Of a stretch of 33,522 bases of DNA, positions 30,471 through 33,522 are shown in pieces. The DNA is taken from NCBI GenBank assembly GCA_021163205.1, contig JAGGXF010000020.1, forward strand, positions 1-33,522. Direction: 5' to 3'. Made by a program: the position numbers and the translations under genes. Under the pieces are notes generated by a model that was not told the DNA's origin, did not search any database, and saw only the letters and a program-made list of their open reading frames with translations. The stretch's first letter is position 1; each line of letters starts with the position of its first letter. The stretch comes from Candidatus Aenigmatarchaeota archaeon. GTDB taxonomy: Archaea; Aenigmatarchaeota; Aenigmatarchaeia; GW2011-AR5; JAGGXF01.

Positions 30471-30950
30471 ATGAAACCTGGACATGTTGGTATTGGAATT
30501 TTGGTTTTAGCAATAATCGGGATAATTCTTATAAGTGGCTGCGTTCAACAAAGTGGACAGGGGACTTACCAAGAAAGACAAGACCAAGAGATACAACAAC
30601 CGAAAACAGAAATTAATCTGGAAAACAACGGCCTTAAAGTAAAAATATCGCCCACAGAAGATAAAAAAGTCAGCGGGGTAATAACGGTGACCTTACAAAA
30701 TATTCCAACTAAAACCACAAAGATACTTGTTTCATTGGCACCACAGGGATTTAAAGGAGATTTGTATAGTGATCCAAATGTCATTATTCAATGGATAGAA
30801 GAGCCATCTATTGGTCAAGAAATTTTATTGGATACAACAAAAGTAGAGAATGGAGTTTATGGAATAGGTGTGTCAGCAACTTATGAGGGTGCCCCAGAAT
30901 CAAGCCCTTGGATAGCACTTGTTCAAACGCAAGTGAATGTGCAAAATTAG
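30471..30950 (+). CDS. Small predicted lipoprotein
   Basis: The product has 159 residues. A basic start and one hydrophobic stretch end in LISGC, a good lipobox with Cys24 as the expected lipidated residue. A Gln/Glu-rich low-complexity linker (about 25-45) follows, then a beta-rich domain with VSGVITVTLQNIPTKTTKILVSL and VYGIGVSATYEGAP, resembling an immunoglobulin-like or cohesin-like sandwich. It would sit on the outer face of the membrane. A TATA box is centred 26 bases before the ATG (leaderless). The domain type is only a guess from strand pattern. It is convergent with the phosphoesterase gene. Confidence 0.75.
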   Translation: MKPGHVGIGILVLAIIGIILISGCVQQSGQGTYQERQDQEIQQPKTEINLENNGLKVKISPTEDKKVSGVITVTLQNIPTKTTKILVSLAPQGFKGDLYSDPNVIIQWIEEPSIGQEILLDTTKVENGVYGIGVSATYEGAPESSPWIALVQTQVNVQN

Positions 30951-30983
30951 GAAATCTCGCTGACGCGGGCTTAAACGATAACT

Positions 30984-31376
30984 TCAGCCGTTACTACTAC
31001 TTGTTATTTGCTTTTTGAAAAACAGCCACGTCTTTGTTCCGGCCTTTTTGAAGCGTATCAGGCAATAGAGGCCTTTCAGCTTCTCGCCAGCGAGTCTGAA
31101 AACGAGTTTGTCCTTCGTTTTCTCTATCAATTCATAACTTCCTTTGTCCCAGATTTCTACTGTGCCTGCACCATAACCCTCTGATATCGTTCCTTCAAAG
31201 TTCGCATAGCTCAGGTCATGGTCATCCACTTGTATGGCCAAGCGCTTGGTGCCTGTTGACCTTGGAGGGGTTTTAGGCACAGCCCAGCTTTTCAGGACGC
31301 CATCCATCTCCAAACGAAGGTCATAATGCAAATGTGTCGCGCGATGTTTTTGCACAACGAAAATTGGTTTTGGCAC
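30984..31376 (-). CDS. Stand-alone LigD-type 3'-phosphoesterase domain
   Basis: The product has 130 residues. FVVQKHRATHLHYDLRLEMDG has the HxHYDxRxE set (His15, His17, Asp19, Arg21, Glu23). ISEGYGAGTVEIWDKGSYE and the final TWLFFKK follow, as in the phosphoesterase domain of bacterial LigD, which trims 3'-phosphates and ribonucleotides at DNA breaks. Here no ligase or polymerase domain is attached and none is encoded in the window. GTG at 31376 lies one base after the aIF5B stop (TGATGTG), so translation is coupled to that gene. Size matches the isolated archaeal members of the family. A role in DNA end repair is known for the family, not shown here. Confidence 0.9.
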   Translation of the reverse strand: MPKPIFVVQKHRATHLHYDLRLEMDGVLKSWAVPKTPPRSTGTKRLAIQVDDHDLSYANFEGTISEGYGAGTVEIWDKGSYELIEKTKDKLVFRLAGEKLKGLYCLIRFKKAGTKTWLFFKKQITSSSNG

Positions 31377-31377
31377 A

Positions 31378-33123
31378 TCAAACGCCCCAGAACTTGTCCT
31401 TGGCCTGCTTTATGTTCCTGATTTCTTCCAGTGTTGCTTTTTCTGACTCGCTCAGTAAGTCCTTATATTTTTTAAGCGTTTTGTACTCTTCGCTGGTCAA
31501 ATCCGTGATAAATATATCTCCTTCCTTGACATGTCGCCCAACGCTAATACCTATGAGCGATATTGCGACATTGTCACCCACCTTTGCCTCATCAACATTT
31601 TTGCCTTCTGACTGTATCTGCTTTATTTCTCCGGTTATATTTTCATCATCCTGTTTCACAACCTTTGCACCAGCCCTCACCAACCCACCAAGGACTTCAC
31701 AGCCTACTATTGCAGGGTTGCTTGCGCGGAAAACACAGCCGGGAAGAATCTTGAATTTAGCTGGCCGTGTGATACCTTCTATCTCCCTTTCTTTGATTTC
31801 TTTCTCCTTCTCTTTTCTGAACTCTTCGTATCCCTCCTTCAGCCTGTATATTATGTCGGAGTCGAGAATCTTTATCTTTTTATCCTTAGCCATCTGTACA
31901 GCATCGTCTGTCGCGGAAACATCAAAGCCAACAACAACGCGCAGAAATTCGTCTTTGTTAGCTTCAGCATCTATTATGTCTTTTTTTGTTATATCTCCTA
32001 TATTGGCTCTTTTTATCGGATAACCGTCAAATATATGAACAAGAGCTTCCAGTCCACCTATGGTGCTGGCTTTGAGAATGAGGCCTTCTTCTTCTGTTTT
32101 GATTTCTTTCAGCTCTTTTTTCATGTCGTTCGCAATAGTCTTTGCCTCTTCTTCTGTTGAGACTATCATGAATTCTGAACCGGCTATAGCCTTATCCAGC
32201 CCGGGAGCAACTATCTTTACACCCATAGCTGCTTCCACCTTGTCTATGGGTTTGAACTTACGTTCTGCTCTTATATCTCTTAGTGGCTCTGGCACAAGCA
32301 GAGCCTTTATTTTTGTTACAATAGGTTCATTTCCAGCGATAACCAAATAGTCATTCTTTTTCGCAGAGCCGTCATGGATTACCGTGTCTATCGTCGTTCC
32401 GAGACCGCGAACTTCTTTGACCTCAAGAATAAGACCTTTGCATTTCTCACCGACAGTGAGTCTGTTTTTGAGATATTGCTGCGCTAATCCGGTAAGTATT
32501 GTCAGCAGCTCAGGAACGCCTTCACCTGTCTTTGCAGATATTGGAACAATAGCAAGCTTTTTTGTAAAGTCTTCTATTCTATCGAATCTCTCAGCGTCGA
32601 ACCCATACTTAGAAAGGTCTCCCACTACTCTATAGAACATTTCCTCGAAGATCGCTTTGACCTCGTCTGTTTGGCTAGGATAGTTATTCAAGAAGCACAC
32701 ATCCCTATTTTCCCAGCCGCGTATCTTGTCTATTTTGTTTAGGGCCACAACAAAAGGTGTTTTTGTTCTTTTCAGTATTTCTATACTTTCTTCTGTTTGT
32801 GGTTTTACTCCCTCGTTTATGTCTATGAGTAGAACAGCGATATCTGCTATTGAGCCGCCACGCTCGCGCATGCCAACAAAACTTGCGTGGCCCGGCGTGT
32901 CGATGAAAAGCAGACCAGGTATTTCTATTTTAATATTGAATCTCTCGAGTAGTGGACCACATAGTTTTTTAATTGTTTCGACAGGAACTTGTGTTGTCCC
33001 TATGTTCTGCGTAATGGCTCCAGCCTCTTTTGCGGCGACAGTCGTATGTCTGATATAATCAAGCAAGGTTGTTTTGCCATGGTCAACATGTGCCACGACT
33101 GTTACTATCGGTTGTCTAATCAT
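31378..33123 (-). CDS. infB: Translation initiation factor aIF5B
   Basis: The product has 581 residues. The GTPase core shows G1 VVAHVDHGKTT, G3 DTPGHASF and G4 NKID near the N-terminus, followed by the beta-barrel and helical linker domains. A long charged helix (YEEFRKEKEKEIKEREIEG) and a C-terminal domain bring it to the length usual for archaeal aIF5B (about 590), without the eukaryotic N-terminal extension. The factor promotes subunit joining and initiator tRNA placement. ATG at 33123 precedes the conserved IRQPIVTV strand. A TATA-like TTAAAGATA (33155-33147, minus strand) is centred about 27 bases upstream, giving a leaderless start. The phosphoesterase gene follows with one base between. 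Confidence 0.95.
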   Translation of the reverse strand: MIRQPIVTVVAHVDHGKTTLLDYIRHTTVAAKEAGAITQNIGTTQVPVETIKKLCGPLLERFNIKIEIPGLLFIDTPGHASFVGMRERGGSIADIAVLLIDINEGVKPQTEESIEILKRTKTPFVVALNKIDKIRGWENRDVCFLNNYPSQTDEVKAIFEEMFYRVVGDLSKYGFDAERFDRIEDFTKKLAIVPISAKTGEGVPELLTILTGLAQQYLKNRLTVGEKCKGLILEVKEVRGLGTTIDTVIHDGSAKKNDYLVIAGNEPIVTKIKALLVPEPLRDIRAERKFKPIDKVEAAMGVKIVAPGLDKAIAGSEFMIVSTEEEAKTIANDMKKELKEIKTEEEGLILKASTIGGLEALVHIFDGYPIKRANIGDITKKDIIDAEANKDEFLRVVVGFDVSATDDAVQMAKDKKIKILDSDIIYRLKEGYEEFRKEKEKEIKEREIEGITRPAKFKILPGCVFRASNPAIVGCEVLGGLVRAGAKVVKQDDENITGEIKQIQSEGKNVDEAKVGDNVAISLIGISVGRHVKEGDIFITDLTSEEYKTLKKYKDLLSESEKATLEEIRNIKQAKDKFWGV

Positions 33124-33212
33124 TTCTATTACCAATACAGTTAGTATATCTTTAACCCTACGAATTTATATCTAAAGTTATTTATGAGCGAATAATTTAA
33201 AAAGTAATTTTC

Positions 33213-33374
33213 TTGAATAAGAAGGATATTATATACTCTGTTAGTTATGGTTTTTGGGACTTAACTGGTCACTATTTAGATTTAAAAAGTTTGTCTAGTT
33301 TGATAATCCCTATTGTCTTTATCATGATTTATCCAATGATCGTTACATCTCTGTTCTTTGACAGATTTTTCTGA
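33213..33374 (+). CDS. Doubtful 53-residue membrane ORF
   Basis: A TTG-started frame encodes a polar half (KKDIIYSVSYGFWDLTGHY) and one span (SLIIPIVFIMIYPMIVTSLFF). There is no ribosome-binding sequence, and the TATA-like stretch at 33190-33203 is too close for a usual start. It may be chance. The interval 33124-33396 otherwise holds only the aIF5B promoter. Confidence 0.2.
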   Translation: MNKKDIIYSVSYGFWDLTGHYLDLKSLSSLIIPIVFIMIYPMIVTSLFFDRFF

Positions 33375-33396
33375 ATTTTTTGTATCATATTCATAA

Positions 33397-33522
33397 TTAT
33401 CGATCTTTAAACAGCGTCCCATGATATGCATGTATAAAAGTTTTTACAAAAGTAACCAGCCAGAAAATAGCTAAAAGCCAGTATAATGCAAAACCAATGT
33501 AATCTATTAGTTGAATTTTAAA
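33397..33522 (-). CDS. C-terminal end of a membrane protein (5' partial)
   Basis: An open frame enters from the right edge and ends at TAA (33399-33397), leaving 41 residues. It reads as a membrane span (YIGFALYWLLAIFWLVTFV) followed by a basic/polar tail, KTFIHAYHGTLFKDR. No start codon occurs inside the window, so the gene continues beyond it. The family cannot be named from this fragment. It is convergent with the doubtful small ORF and in the same direction as aIF5B. Confidence 0.5.
   Translation of the reverse strand, partial: FKIQLIDYIGFALYWLLAIFWLVTFVKTFIHAYHGTLFKDR

Noticed and set aside
1-33522. Insertion sequences, prophage or integrase attachment sites
   Set aside because: No transposase or integrase frame was found, and no repeat with tRNA identity flanks the tRNA-Arg gene.

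Overview
The window is archaeal. It carries aIF5B, FEN1, aEF1B, Pth2, Alba and an archaeal-type PRPP synthetase. TATA boxes sit 25-28 bases before many start codons, giving leaderless genes. There is a Bulge-Helix-Bulge intron in a tRNA, and a row of proteins with archaeal type IV prepilin (class III) signal peptides. Short genes, overlapping start and stop codons, low GC and many small membrane proteins of no recognised family suggest a DPANN-type lineage (Aenigmarchaeota-like is my guess). The phylum is inference.

Layout. (1) 1-318: C-terminal end of an S-layer-type protein with a hairpin terminator, followed by a gap with two possible micro-ORFs. (2) 715-14369: a cell-envelope and glycan region. 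It holds a UbiA-family prenyltransferase, an AglD/LPG-synthase-like membrane protein, a DUF362 protein, a GT39-like membrane glycosyltransferase, a membrane thioredoxin-fold protein, a processive-type GT2, a DPM-synthase-like GT2, a DedA-like protein, a GT4, two paralogous GT2s and two PHP-domain proteins. Housekeeping truD and pth2 lie inside the minus-strand operon of this region. Upstream of the AglD-like gene is a leader with a 48-base tandem repeat and two strong hairpins. (3) 14374-14532 (-): tRNA-Arg(GCG) interrupted by two introns, one in the D-loop and one in the T-loop. (4) 14638-17007: prs, aEF1B and FEN1, with a structured intergenic stretch before FEN1.

(5) 17211-30201: a type IV filament / secretion-like system. 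On the minus strand, in transcription order, are a secretion ATPase with a cysteine-rich N-terminal extension, a tandem T2SF membrane platform, then four micro-proteins and eight pilin-like or membrane-anchored proteins. Alba lies inside this run with its own terminator. Divergently on the plus strand are two coiled-coil proteins and a pair of paralogous five-helix membrane proteins. No prepilin peptidase is in the window. I infer that the pilin-like proteins are processed by a peptidase encoded elsewhere and assembled on the ATPase/platform pair. (6) 30471-33123: a small lipoprotein, a stand-alone LigD-type 3'-phosphoesterase domain placed one base after aIF5B, and aIF5B. (7) The right end holds the C-terminus of an unidentified membrane protein on the minus strand.

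The most notable items are the uncharacterised filament/secretion locus with its micro-proteins, and the doubly interrupted tRNA-Arg.
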